Below are positions 1 through 11,033 of a stretch of DNA of 64,000 nt, one piece after another. How positions within the stretch are numbered: the stretch's first letter is position 1; every line of letters begins with the position of its first letter. Below the pieces are notes generated by a model. That model was not told the DNA's origin. It did not search any database and worked only from the letters and a program-made list of their open reading frames with translations. The DNA is from Cochliopodium minus (lineage: Eukaryota > Discosea > Himatismenida > Cochliopodiidae). The position numbers and the translations under genes were made by a program. The DNA lies in contig JAMYWO010000031.1 in assembly GCA_024220525.1 (NCBI GenBank), positions 62,001 to 126,000 of the forward strand, in the 5' to 3' direction.

Positions 1-352
1 AATCTCTTCTTCTGCAAATGGCATGAAAGGGAGTGATCTTATCAGAGTTGATGAGATTAGGATCAGCTCCATGTTCAAAGAGATGTGCGAAGAGATCCCT
101 GTCGTTGTTCTGGCCCAAGGAGAGGAGATGTAATGGAGATTCCTTGTATCTGTTCTTCGCATTGGGATCTCCCTTCCTCTTCAAGATCATTTTGATGAGA
201 TTTGACTTGATATCCTTCTTTTCTTCTACACATAGGATATGCAGGAAGCTATTCTTCGATTGCTTTTCTTTGTGATTGATTATGATCCCTATAGTGGATT
301 CTTCGAGTGATTTTATCAATGTTTTTTCATCGAATTGATTGGATTTCAGCAT
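1..352 (-). CDS. Ankyrin-repeat protein, N-terminal part (cut by window edge)
   Basis: Read on the minus strand from an ATG at 352 the frame stays open to base 1 (117 codons), and the gene continues beyond the window. The protein has two recognisable ankyrin units, with signatures such as SPLHLLSLG, HGADPNLINSD and TPFHAIC. Ankyrin repeats are protein-binding scaffolds, and nothing seen here tells the partner. The reading has no intron in this part. The ATG is the first in frame and is preceded by AT-rich leader. The plus-strand reading frame over the same bases is only a shadow. The function of the whole protein cannot be judged because the C-terminus is missing. Confidence 0.75.
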   Translation of the reverse strand, partial: MLKSNQFDEKTLIKSLEESTIGIIINHKEKQSKNSFLHILCVEEKKDIKSNLIKMILKRKGDPNAKNRYKESPLHLLSLGQNNDRDLFAHLFEHGADPNLINSDKITPFHAICRRRD

Positions 353-650
353 TTGAAGGAACTATGATTATTAAATATTTGAGAATCAAAATTGATGATT
401 GATTTCAAGTATATTTTCTTGGATTTAAAATCTTGGTGATTACAATATATTTGTACAATGATTTATATTAAAAATTTTTTTGGGAATGCTCATTGTGACC
501 CTGAATAACATATCTTTATTCTTTTTCTTACTTCTTCAGAAAAAAGAAATTTTTCTTTTGAATTCATTTTTTTTTATTGAAATATAAACTTTATTGCAAA
601 GTCAAGAAAGTTATTAAAAAAAAATTTTTTTTTAATTTCCATTAAACAAA
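353..650. other. Intergenic AT-rich stretch
   Basis: About 300 bp between the start of the ankyrin gene and the 3' end of the tetraspan gene, both on the minus strand. It holds long A and T runs and AATAAA-like polyadenylation motifs. I see no gene or RNA. Confidence 0.6.
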
Positions 651-1671
651 TCACAAAGAATCATCTTCATCTTCACTTTGGACTCTAGTCTCCAAACACT
701 TGAAATGCTTGCGCCACTTATCAACAATCAAAAGAAAGTTGGAGATGGCGCAAAGAAGAAGAGCAAAAACCATCAAGTTGAATGAAGATCCCAAAAGGGC
801 GTTTCCCTGGATCGAAGAGTAGTAGGCTTTGACCATTGGGTGAACGCCTCCCCATATTGCTATTGTAATCAAAATTCCTGTGAAAAAAAAAATTGTTGTC
901 AAATATTTTTTAAATGTAAATAAAATAAAATTTTAAAACAAAAAAATTTAAAACAAACAAAAATATTAAACAATTTTTTACCGAAAAAAGATCCAATAGT
1001 AGTGATAATCGCCAAAGATGAGGCTTGATCTTCTGGAAGTGTTTTCACTTGTCTGAAAGCACCTTTTAAAAAAAAATAAAGTCAAAAAAAATCAATAAAA
1101 TTAAACAAATTTAAAAAATAATAATTTTTACACAAAAATTGAATAAATAGAGCGATAACTTGAGATATGATAGATATAATGATAAATACACCCGCTGCAG
1201 TACCATACTTGTGTAGTTTGAAAAGAATATTACAATAATTTTGTGTGTCTTCGGGAAGGTTCTTGGAATAGCACTTATTTTGATTCAAAACAGTGTAATA
1301 TGTGACTAAAAAATAAAAAATAACAATTAAAAAAAATAAGAACATAGAATCAAAAAAATGATTAAAAAAGAAAAATAAAAATAAAAATAAAAAATTCATT
1401 AAAAATAAAATAAAATATAAATAATTAATTATAGATTTTAAAAAACTGATTAAATTATTACCATATATTTTGTCGAGATATCTTGAGACACCAAACAAAC
1501 CATATACTGCAACATCATCTTTGTGTGTGATCTCTTCCCACTTCCCCCCGTTCAAAGAAAGAAAAGACAACAAAATGACGAAAAGAAAGATGACGAAGGA
1601 GATGAACCCCAACACCTTGGGTTTAGAAGGAAGGATGATCACAAAATTGCTTCCAAATAAATCTCTTGCAC
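651..1671 (-). CDS. Four-helix (tetraspan/claudin-like) membrane protein, 5' end unresolved
   Basis: Exons 651..877, 982..1062, 1132..1305 and 1462..1671 join in one frame across GT-AG introns to a TGA at 651. The protein has four strongly hydrophobic segments: one near the start, a loop containing GGKWEEI, two in the middle, and one before a short acidic tail (SEDEDDSL). The order helix-long loop-helix-helix-helix resembles claudin/PMP22-like or SUR7-like tetraspans, but I see no diagnostic claudin W-GLW-C-C motif, so the family is only a guess. The exon starting at 1671 has a good acceptor but no in-frame ATG. A first coding exon upstream (1672-1960) must exist and I could not identify it. 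No function is assigned. Confidence 0.6.
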
Positions 1672-1962
1672 CTAAATTGTATTTGCGGAGATTAAATGAG
1701 TTTTTTTTTCTGTTTTCTTTCAGTTATTATTTGTAAATCTTCAATATTTCATTAGGATATTGAATCATTGCAAATCAATGATAAAATTAATTAATTTGCC
1801 ATGTATTGAGATAATTGAGAAATAAATATTTATTTAAAATGGATGTTGTGATTAGGTTTTGAATAACCAATTTACATATTTCTTCAAATGAAAATAATTT
1901 GATTTTTCTTATGATAATCAATCATTTTTCTTATCAATCATTCATTTTTCACCAAATAAGAC

Positions 1963-2295
1963 TTAAATTAGAAATTTTAATGTTCCATTCAGATTTAAAA
2001 ATGGATATTTCCATATATTTATTTGGCACAATTGAATTTTTTTACCTAATAATCTTGTATTCGTCAATTCATCGATTAGGAATTTTTTTCTGATATTAAA
2101 TTCTTTTTTGGTGATGATTCCATCATCATATAAACCCCTCAAGGTCCTCAATGATACCAATTTCTCTTCTCTTCCATCATCTGGAAAGACTTGAGCATTA
2201 AGATCGAGCTCTCCAGTAGATAGCTGAGGAATGGGCTTATTTTGAATTTCATTTTCATCTATTAATTTCTCATTGATTGATGAATCATCCATCAT
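1963..2295 (-). CDS. Small SHOCT-like protein
   Basis: Starts with ATG-ATG at 2295 and gives about 110 aa. An acidic, disordered N-terminus is followed by a short helical module (LRTLRGLYDDGIITKKEF, then ...LIDELTNT). This is the pattern of the SHOCT family (short C-terminal domain), where L--L-+-G-IT--EF--KK--LL is typical. SHOCT modules usually end a protein, so the last ~20 residues after DELTNT may be intron read-through: a good donor (G followed by GTAAAAAAATTC) lies at about 2055, and the true 3' exon, if any, was not found. The gene lies between the tetraspan gene and VPS51 in the same orientation. Its role is unknown. Confidence 0.5.
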   Translation of the reverse strand: MMDDSSINEKLIDENEIQNKPIPQLSTGELDLNAQVFPDDGREEKLVSLRTLRGLYDDGIITKKEFNIRKKFLIDELTNTRLLGKKIQLCQINIWKYPFLNLNGTLKFLI

Positions 2296-2467
2296 TCAGA
2301 TATTATCTTTTTTTTTTTAAAATATTTGAAACTTCAATGAAATTAATCCAAGTGAATCATAATTGAATAGAATTCTTGTGGTTATGTTAAATATAATCAA
2401 ATTTTTATTTAAGAAATATAAAGCTATTTTCAACGAAAAGGCCTCAAATTTCAAACAAAAGAAATGG

Positions 2468-5400
2468 CTAGTTGTTTTCATTAGATTCCCTGATGCTTCC
2501 GCCGTGGACATTATGCTTGAGTCTAGATTCACAAATGTTGATGAGAATGGTCTTGGCAAGATTGCTGGGCTCAACACAACGATCAACAGCAGAGGCATAG
2601 GCCTCAGAAAGGAGAGAATCAATGATCTCGAACTTCTGAGGAGAGACGATGTCAGTCAAAATGGTTTTGATGTAATGAATGTCGACTTGGAGCTGGTGAA
2701 AGGCGTTTTGGTTGAAAGTTCTCAAACGGATGGTCTCGTAGAAAGATTTCAGAAAGATTTTGAGGATGGAGACGATGATCTCATCAGCCTTGAACTCGAT
2801 GGACTTGTCAAAAATCATAATCTTATCTTTGAACATGCGGGTCAACTGATCCTCGATCCTGGAATCTCTGCTACCACCAGGACTCTCGACACCCATGTGT
2901 TCGATCATGCTGGACTTATAATTAGATTGCGACGAGTTTTTGTTGTGTGATTTCTCTTTTCCGATGGTGGAGGAGACTTCTTCAAAGATTTGTTGGATGT
3001 TGTTGACGACAACACAGATTGCGTTTCTCACATCACGAGGAACACCAAGTTTAGGATTCATCCAATCAAAAACTTCGATGCTTCCCCTGACCATCTTGGA
3101 GACGTTTCTCCCGTTGGAGAGCACATAGTTTTTGAGGATATCTCGAGAAAGATGGATGAACTTGTCCGAAAAACGATCAAAGTTAACGTGAAGTTTAACA
3201 TTAGCGAGGGAATGGAGAATGGAGATGGTCTTTGTGATTTCTTTGATGCCGTTAGTTCCAAACCCTTTAAGTACATTCGCCAAAAGGAGCTGATACCTGA
3301 AGCGAGAGTTGATGAGCTCCTTGGTTGGATCCTTCTGGTAATTCAAGGTGGATTGTTTTTGGATGGAAATCAACAAAATTCTCAGCTTCTCTGAAATGCT
3401 TCCCATCAAAATGTAGGCGTGCTTGGACAAAAAGTTTCCTTTCTTGGCGACGAAAGGCTTCAAGTTTTCAAGAAACTTTTTGATGTTTACAGTGATGTTG
3501 TCATAGACACTTTTACAAAAGCTGGAGAGATCAACATTTTCCAATTTCTTTGGGCTTTTAGGAGGATCGACCAACTCAATTTCTTCTTTTCCTTCTGTAT
3601 TTTCCTTTTTAGGTTCTTCGAGCTTTTTCAACATCTCAACCTCCAAGTTGTCGATGGTTTCTTCTATGAGGTTGGACAATTGTTTATAGTCCTTTTCAGT
3701 GTAAGAAACTACTGCGTCGATCACACAAGAGTCTATGATCTCTTCAATAGTCATGTCTATTTGAGAGTCCAACTCATAAAGCTTTTTCTCCATAACTTCA
3801 AGAGCATGTACAAATTCAAGTGCATCATCACAATTCTAATAAATAGTAAATAACAAAAGAAGAAATTAACATCAATTGAAATTATGTAAAGTAAGTTTTT
3901 TAAATTATGTAAAGTGAAAAAAAAAATTTTTTTTATACAGCCAAGTGAGGGGAGAGAAGTTCATAAAATTTGTTGATAACTTCTTTTGCGTATTGTCTGA
4001 ACTGCACTTCAGAGTGTTGCTTCTCCTCAATCTTAAAGGCGACAGTAGTGGTGATGAACAACTCCTCATAGCTCTTGAACTGCTTCAAACAAACAGGCAA
4101 GATATGTGAAGAAAGTTTGGAGACAATGACAGGAGCATTGTCGTCATCCTCCTCCTTCAAAGTGTCTTCCTCGTCTACCTCCTTGTTCTCTCCTTCCTCC
4201 TTCTTCTCTTCACCCTCTTTGGACTGCCTCTCAGAAACGTCCTTCTTATCTCCTTCCTCCTTCTTCTTCTCCTCTTGCTCCAAGATCTCTGTGGAAGACT
4301 TGATGACACTGTCTATGTTCTTCTTGGATCTTTCCAAGTATATTTCTCGAAGTGGCAAAGGCTTTTCTCCCAATTGAAGCAAGAGATCTATTGCGTTCTT
4401 TGTTTTGCTTAGAGGAGCCTTTGTGTCTTCTATTTGCTCGTACAGCTTGTCTCTCACTAACTTTATCGTTTGCTCGCATTCCTCGTAAATAGAGGAGAAC
4501 GAAGGTAAGTGTTTGTATGTCTCGAACACGTGATGTGTCAAGTTGAAATACTTTACTGCGTCATCGTACGCTTCAAATTCTATATCTTTTTTCAATCTCG
4601 ATGGTAAATCAAACAAAAATTGGCGCTAATCAATTTAATGAAAAAATTTTTTTTAGTTTAATCTTGGTGACATGCAATAAAGAATGATTGAATTTTTATT
4701 TGATAGATAAAGGAACAAAATTGATTAATGATAATTTGATCTCACAAAATAATTCAAATTATAAAGATTAAATTGTAAGAATGAAACACTATAAAATGGA
4801 ATATTCATTAATATGAGATTGATCAATCAATGTTGAGACAAAGATCGATATAGTTTTTTTTACCCCCTTTAACAATCTATAGACTTCTCCCAATTCTTGG
4901 ATGGTACCTCTTCTCTTTTCCAAAGTATTGTTGATCCCTCCAGAGATATTGGTTATCTTTTCCATATTCTTTTTCAACATATTCATCTTCTCATCCATGC
5001 TCTTCACATTCTCTTTCATCTACATCACATGATAATAGAAATGGTTATATATTGAAAAAAAAATATATTTTTTTACATCTTTAATGGTCTGTGTAGCACT
5101 GATGAATTTATTATAATTATCATACACAAGTGTCTTCATATTATTATCCAATTTTTGAATAGCTAAAAACAAAGAAAAATATATATTTTATGAGAGAAAT
5201 TCCATCATTAGATCTTATTACCTCCTTTTAATTTCAAATCATATTCAATCAATTCAGGCATGGCTTTTTTGGACAATACTTTATCAAAATATACTTTGGG
5301 ATCGAAATTATTTCCATCCAAATCACCAGGTGCAGATTTCTTCTCTACTTTCTTTTGAAGATTATAATAATTGGCTAAAATGCTGTGTTTATTCTCTCTT

Positions 5401-5498
5401 TTGTTATTTTTTCTTCTTTCCCTTCTCTCCCTCAATTCTTCTTCAAATGATTTAGGTTCATTGGGATGAGTATCATTACTATTATTATCATTTGACAT
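2468..5498 (-). CDS. VPS51: VPS51, GARP/EARP tethering complex subunit
   Basis: Exons 5222..5498, 5077..5162, 4864..5019, 3939..4625 and 2468..3835 join to 857 codons plus stop (human VPS51 is 782 aa). VPS51 joins VPS52, VPS53 and VPS54 (or VPS50) in the complex that tethers endosome-derived vesicles at the trans-Golgi. Family signatures are clear: the N-terminal [15 protein letters not shown] coiled-coil region, the following [23 protein letters not shown], and the C-terminal [12 protein letters not shown] with [10 protein letters not shown]. An acidic K/E-rich insert of about 60 residues sits in exon 4. The start at 5498 is the first in-frame ATG, and the codons upstream hold no other. The long plus-strand frames opposite exon 5 are shadows. 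Confidence 0.93.
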
Positions 5499-5711
5499 TG
5501 ATGTATTATATTGAAAGCTTTCTCTTTTTATAAAACGAAATCTGATATCAATTTTTTTTATTTTCAATCAAATTTTCTTTTGAGATTAATTATTTCTGTG
5601 TTGAAAAATGATGAAGCTTTCTATATTCATAAATTTATGTAATAGTCTTTCTCTTTAAAAAATCCAATCTCTTTTCAATGAATAAGATCAATTTATTTTA
5701 AAAAAAAAAAA

Positions 5712-7995
5712 ATGGAGGAAAAAGACCACATCAAATATCAGAATTTTTCGATATCCACAACCTTGCCATCCATCAAATTATTGAAAGATCAGAAATACTT
5801 CAAGAATTCGATAGATCCAAATATCTATCTGCTTCATTGTTGTGTAGTGGACGATCTGAACACAGCTAAATACCTGATAGAGATAAAAAATGTGAATATC
5901 TACACATTGTTGATGAAAAATTGCCTGAAGATGCCCTATCTAAAGACATATTATCTTCCCTATCAATTAGCAGAATTATATCACTCAGATAAGATACAAA
6001 ATTACCTAAAGACATTGCAATTGGAGCTGAGGGATAACGGATATAAAGTATCAGTAAAGAATCACACGAATATCTACAATATCACCAACAATAATGATCA
6101 AGTGGAAGATATAGAATGCATGGTGATCTTGGATCTGACGACCTACAACAAAGAAGGGTTGCATCCGTCAAAAAAATACGAATTCAATCTGAAATTTCCC
6201 TCATCAATGCTAGGACTGCAGCTGATAAAACATTTCGAGCAACAAACAGGACTAGATCTCTCCTCCTACGAAATAAACATCCCACATCCCGAAAAAACCT
6301 CAGTGATCTGGTTAAATCTCACGAAGTCGTTCAACTCTCAAATGTACCACTTCGACAACGTCACCTTCATCTTAAAACCCCGCTATCTCTTTCCAAAAAT
6401 CAAAATGCAAGAAATAAAAAAGATCAAAGTGTGTCTCGTAGAAAAAGACGTTCTTTTGGAACTCAATTACGATCAATACACCACCCCCCAACACATCATT
6501 GAATCTGTCTCTTCCAAGTTTCGGCTGGTGGAGCCTTTGGAGAGGTACCACTTGTTTCTACCCATCTTTGATAAGCATCAGGACTCTATTGATGGCGTTT
6601 TCTTGGCTGATGACCGGAGAATTGATTGTTATCAGTTGGATTCTGTCGTAAAAAAAAAATTCAAATAATAAAAAATTTGCACTATAAAAATCCCTCATAA
6701 ATTTAAAGAAAACTTTAGAAATTTAAATTTAAAAAAATATTGATAATAAACACGATTTTATTACACAAATGAAATATTAATTTTTGAAAATAAAAATTAA
6801 AAGTTTTTTAAATTTTTTATAAAAAAATTTTAGAAACAAATCTATGACAATCAAAAAATGTACGAAAAAAAAATCTACTTGTGCACTTACCTCCAGAAAG
6901 GCCAGATTTTCTTTAAAAAAAATGTGAAGGAGATAGATCAAAGGGTGATTTATTGGCTCGAAATCTTGCATAATTGGGATAAGCATCGAAACAATAAATA
7001 TTTTTTACAATCTAAAATAAAGGATGGTAAAATAAAATATTAAAATAAAAAATAAAAAATAAAATAAAAATAAAATTTAATAAAAAATAACAAAATAAAA
7101 ATAAAAATAAACTTATTTTTTGAAAAAGGAATTCCCTCATTTCATAGAGGGACAGTTTGGAAACTTTTACTCGAACAAGCATCGCTCAAAGAGAAATATG
7201 AAAACAACTATTACCACAGTCTGTTGACAGACAAGAAAAAAAAGGCGGAGAAAACGGTTTTGGATTCCATAGAAAAAGACGTTCCAAGAACCTTTCCTAA
7301 CCACATCTTCTTTGCCAATCCTGCCGGTGCCAACTCTTTGAAAAATGTTCTTAGTGCCCTGGCTGCTCACAACAAAAGGCTTGGTTATTGTCAAGGGTAA
7401 AAAAAAAAAAAAAACTGAATATTTTTTTTTTTTATTACTTAGTCTGAATTTTATATCTGCAATTTTACTTTTGGTGATGGAAGAGGAATGTGCCTTTTGG
7501 TGTATGGTTTGTTTGGTTGACAAATTCAACTTGGTCAATATTTTTGTGAGTGAGGAACACCGTAACAAGACTTTCAGCACCATTAAGTCCATTTTGAAGA
7601 GGGAACTCCCTAAAGTTCACGAGTTGTTCATAAAGCTTCAAATACCCTATGAAATGTTTGCTTTGGAGTGGACACAAGTTTTTTTTGCGAAAGAGTTTCC
7701 ATTGGACACTGTTTTCCGCATTTGGGATAACTTTTTTCAAGAGGGTTACTCTTTCATTATTCGTTCTATCGTTGCCATTTTGAAAATCACACAAGATGAT
7801 CTTTTACAGTTCAAAGACATACACATTTTGCATTACTTGAAGGATAAACCTCAGCTTATTGAAGAAGAGAAGCTTTTCAAGATGATCTACTCCATCAAAA
7901 AAACCAATGATATCATAAATCTGGATTCGGTGGGGTATCTGGACGATGATCAAGGAGATAGCTTCACCGGAGTCAACATTAATTTTGTTATTTAA
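5712..7995 (+). CDS. TBC-domain RabGAP with N-terminal ankyrin-like and FERM-F0-like regions
   Basis: Exons 5712..6647, 6834..7026, 7129..7396 and 7443..7995 give 649 aa. The C-terminal half is a TBC domain that stimulates GTP hydrolysis by Rab GTPases. It has the run-in WLEILHNWDK, the arginine-finger motif GIPSFHRGTVW and the glutamine-finger motif YCQG, so it should be active. Residues 30-110 look like a degenerate ankyrin pair. Residues ~130-310 hold two ubiquitin-like folds resembling talin F0 (for example VFLADDRRIDCYQL); this last assignment is inference. Without the first splice (donor GTC/GTAAAA at 6648) the first exon would end in a stop 20 bases later, which makes it look like a separate gene. 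Phase and the conserved WLEILHNWDK region argue for one gene. Confidence 0.85.
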
Positions 7996-8168
7996 ATAAA
8001 CTCATTTCAAAAAATAGTTAATAAAAGTGGATTATAATTATATTTTTTGTCGCACATTGAACTATAAAATATATCACTTTTATATTTGCAAATTTTCTCC
8101 AAATTTTTTTCAAATAATTTTAATTTTTTCAAAATAATATAAAGAGAATATAAAAAAGACTCTCCCTC

Positions 8169-9157
8169 TTATACTTGCTTATAAGAGTTACCTCTGCAAG
8201 TGATCTTATCAAACAAGAAAACGAAACCATCCTTGATCAAAGAAGGTAATTCTGTCCAAAAATCAGCGTTAGGAAGGATATCCTTGCCAGAAGCTTTGTA
8301 GACAACGATCTTGATGATGATACCGATAATAAAATAAAGAGCAAGACCAACAAGGACGATAATAACAAAAATCCAACCACCATCGATGCCACCCAATTTT
8401 CCATCAGGACATGCATGTTGAGAAGAAAAAGCGATTTGATAGTGACATGGGGTAGGTTCGGATACAACAGGGGTAGAAAATGTTTTGACAGAGGAATCGC
8501 AAGTTAATATGATGGTAGTTTGTCTTTCTATCACTTTGTTTGCCAATGTACATTTTTCTCCTCCATAATAAGTGATATATACTCCTTTATTTGGTTCTTC
8601 TTTAGTGGTTGCAGGATTGATATATGTGGAGAATGTTTGATTATTCAATAATCCACATCCATAATAATCTCCTCCTTGTGTCTCTTGGCATGCTGCAGAT
8701 GTTGGTTCACATCCAATGTCTAATAATAATGATAAAAAAAAAAAAATTTTATTTGTAACTGTATTAATAAATAATCGAATTTTACTGTAAATTTATAAGA
8801 AAATTATTATTGAGCATTCAATTTTTGTATAATTACGTATAAAAAAAAATTTACCTGCATTTCCACATACATTTGCATACAATGTATATGGTTGAGGAGA
8901 TGCAGAATTTACTCCATTATAATAATTTTGAGGATTGTTTGCATTTCTATATTGGAGGTAATCGAGAATTGAGAAAAATTTATATTTCATTTATAAAAAA
9001 TATAAAATTTTATTGTTTTTTTTTTTTACGTGACTTTTAATTGGATCAAACTTTTATACTCATATCCTTTTGATATGTATTGACATTCTTGACCATGACA
9101 TGCAAAAAATAATAATGCAAATACGCAAATAAATAGCTGAATGCTCTTTCTGTTCAT
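8169..9157 (-). CDS. Type I membrane protein, mannose-6-phosphate-receptor-homology (MRH/Atg27-like)
   Basis: Exons 9030..9157, 8855..8946 and 8169..8719 encode 256 aa. There is a signal peptide (MNRKSIQLFICVFALLFFA), a Cys-rich lumenal domain with the MRH-type YTLYANVCG and YYGGEKC elements, one transmembrane helix (GGWIFVIIVLVGLALYFIIG), and a cytosolic tail. The tail holds GKDILPNADFW and ends in YKQV, a C-terminal YxxV adaptor-type sorting signal. Proteins with this plan cycle between Golgi and endosomes as cation-dependent mannose-6-phosphate receptor or Atg27-like cargo receptors. The DILPN-DFW tail is familiar from amoebozoan MRH proteins. Whether sugar is bound cannot be told from sequence. 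It is convergent with the TBC gene upstream. Confidence 0.85.
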
Positions 9158-9599
9158 TTTTTCAATGATATATATTCCCTTTATTTTTTTTTTATTTGAA
9201 AAAATATAAAAAAAAAATATTAAGAAATTATTATTCTTATGAATTTTAAAATTCGCTAATTTCTAAAAATCAAGAAAATTTGGTGAATTTAGTTTAAAAG
9301 AAAGATCCCACTCTCTTAAAAATAAAAGCATACATCAAGATAATGAAAAATAAAATTGACAAAACTAATAAAATAAAAAAATTGATAAAACTATCTGAGA
9401 TGTTATGATTATAAAGAGGAGAATTCCCGTTCAAATGAATAATCAAATTTTATACAAAAAAAAAGATATGGTTGAGAAAATAGATCAATTACATGATACA
9501 TTTATCATTAAAGATTTTCATTAAATAAAAAATTCATTTATTGAAGTTGTTGTGAGGTTGAAAAAGATAAGGGAAAATAGATTTTCTTTTTTTTTTTTT
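9158..9599. other. Intergenic AT-rich stretch
   Basis: About 440 bp between the start of the MRH gene and the 3' end of the mitochondrial carrier gene. It must contain the MRH promoter. It consists of A/T runs with no reading frame of note, no tRNA-like fold and no repeat I could recognise. Confidence 0.6.
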
Positions 9600-10819
9600 T
9601 TACAAGAAAGATCTTGCATACTCATAAGCCAAGAAAGTGATGGCGTTGACAGGAAGAGATCTGGTCATACAAGGGGTAAATCCTCTGAAAAAACCTTTGA
9701 TACCATACTTTTGATAGATCTTGGAGTAGGTGGTCAACATATTTGGATACTCTCTGTTCCCAGGAAGATCGGCTTGCATGGTGCTTTTTACAATATCAGC
9801 GGGGTAGGTCAAAAGCCAATACATCACTCCACCCATACCTCCTGCAAAGAGTATGTTGTACCATGCCAATTGATCCAAGCTCTGGTTAGGTCCTAATTGC
9901 AACATACGGAAATATTCATAAAATCCGAAATAAACAGCATTGGCAGGTATATTTCTTGTTATTGTTGCTCCCAATCCTTGGAATACTCCTGTTGGTCCTC
10001 TTTCTCTGAGTATCGTGGAGGCGCAGTTGAAAAATCCGTTGTATTTTCCATATTGCACTTGCAATTGACATTTCAAGAAATCTGTAGGTCCCTCAACAAA
10101 TGCTATTGCAAGACCTGCCATACCACCCGTTATGCTAAATTAAAATCAAATTGTTAAAATTTATCGGACATGGTCTCATTTTAAAATTATTACAAATATT
10201 CAGAGATCTTTAGTTGTTTCTTTGGCTAGATTATGGATGAATTCAATTTCGTTGAGAAAAAATGAAAAATAAATTTTTTTTATTACATCAGATGAATATA
10301 TTTTCTTTGCAAGACTGTATGATGTGAATAAGGTGGCATTCATCAAACTCACTCCAGCCTAATATATATATTTGAAGAAAAAATAAATAAATATATATAA
10401 TTTTTCAGAAAATTCTTTTACCAATGGAGATTGAATACCCTTGTAGATTGCTTTGTTGGTTAAAAGATTTAAAAAATTGAAAATCCATTATTCAAAAATA
10501 AATCAAACCAAATGTCTAATTGTGTTGAAATTTTTATTATCTTTGGATGAATATAATTATTTTTTGATTCAATTACCCCTTCTTGAGTTATGATCTTTTT
10601 AAATGCATCTATCATTCCTGTATATTGATTTGTGGTTTGTAATCTGACTTTGACAGTATCGAAAGGATGCCCTGATAAGGCCTGTGCAATCCCCGCAAAG
10701 GATCTTGTTATTAAAAATATATTTTAAATCATTCAAAATATCATGGAATATGTATTTGATTACCCAGCCAAAGTTTCTTTGGATAAATTGACGAAAAAAT
10801 TTTCTTTTTGTTCGGACAT
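9600..10819 (-). CDS. Mitochondrial carrier protein, carnitine/acylcarnitine-like
   Basis: Seven coding exons: 10764..10819, 10577..10703, 10509..10515 (7 nt), 10422..10450, 10287..10358, 10194..10225 and 9600..10134, giving 285 aa, the usual carrier length. Three tandem repeats carry the Px[D/E]xx[K/R] signature: HPFDTVKVRLQ, a second repeat degenerate as EGPTDFLKCQLQ, and YPADIVKSTMQ. It sits in the inner mitochondrial membrane and exchanges metabolites. The overall pattern (GHPFDTVKVRLQT, NAITFLAYEYAR) is closest to the SLC25A20/29 branch that moves carnitine esters and related compounds, but substrate calls from sequence are weak. The 7-nt exon (codes T-F plus one base) is needed to keep the frame and restores EGTFAIYKG. 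Its upstream region is shared with the divergent DIS3 gene. Confidence 0.88.
10509..10515 (-). other. 7-nt microexon of the mitochondrial carrier gene
   Basis: On the minus strand CACAATTAG precedes ACATTTG, which is followed by GTTTGATTT. Exon 2 ends in phase 0 and the next conserved exon begins with two bases, so joining them directly shifts the frame. Adding these seven bases restores frame and the family motif EG-(F/L)A-(I/L)YKG. This is inferred from frame and conservation, without transcript data. Confidence 0.7.
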
Positions 10820-11033
10820 TGCAAAGAATAGAATGATTAAAAAAAAGAAAAAACAATTTTTTTTATTTATTTAATATTTAATTTGAATCTTATGATTCGT
10901 TGAGCGATTTTGAGGATAAATAGATCTATTGTTTCATTGCCATTAATATCTGAGATTGTCCAATTTGATTGAATGATAATTATCTCATTTTTGCATTTTT
11001 TTTGATAAATTTTTGAAAATAAAATAAAAAAAA

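Noticed and set aside
2363-3853. Plus-strand genes opposite VPS51
   Set aside because: They are antisense to the conserved VPS51 C-terminal exon and have no recognisable domain.
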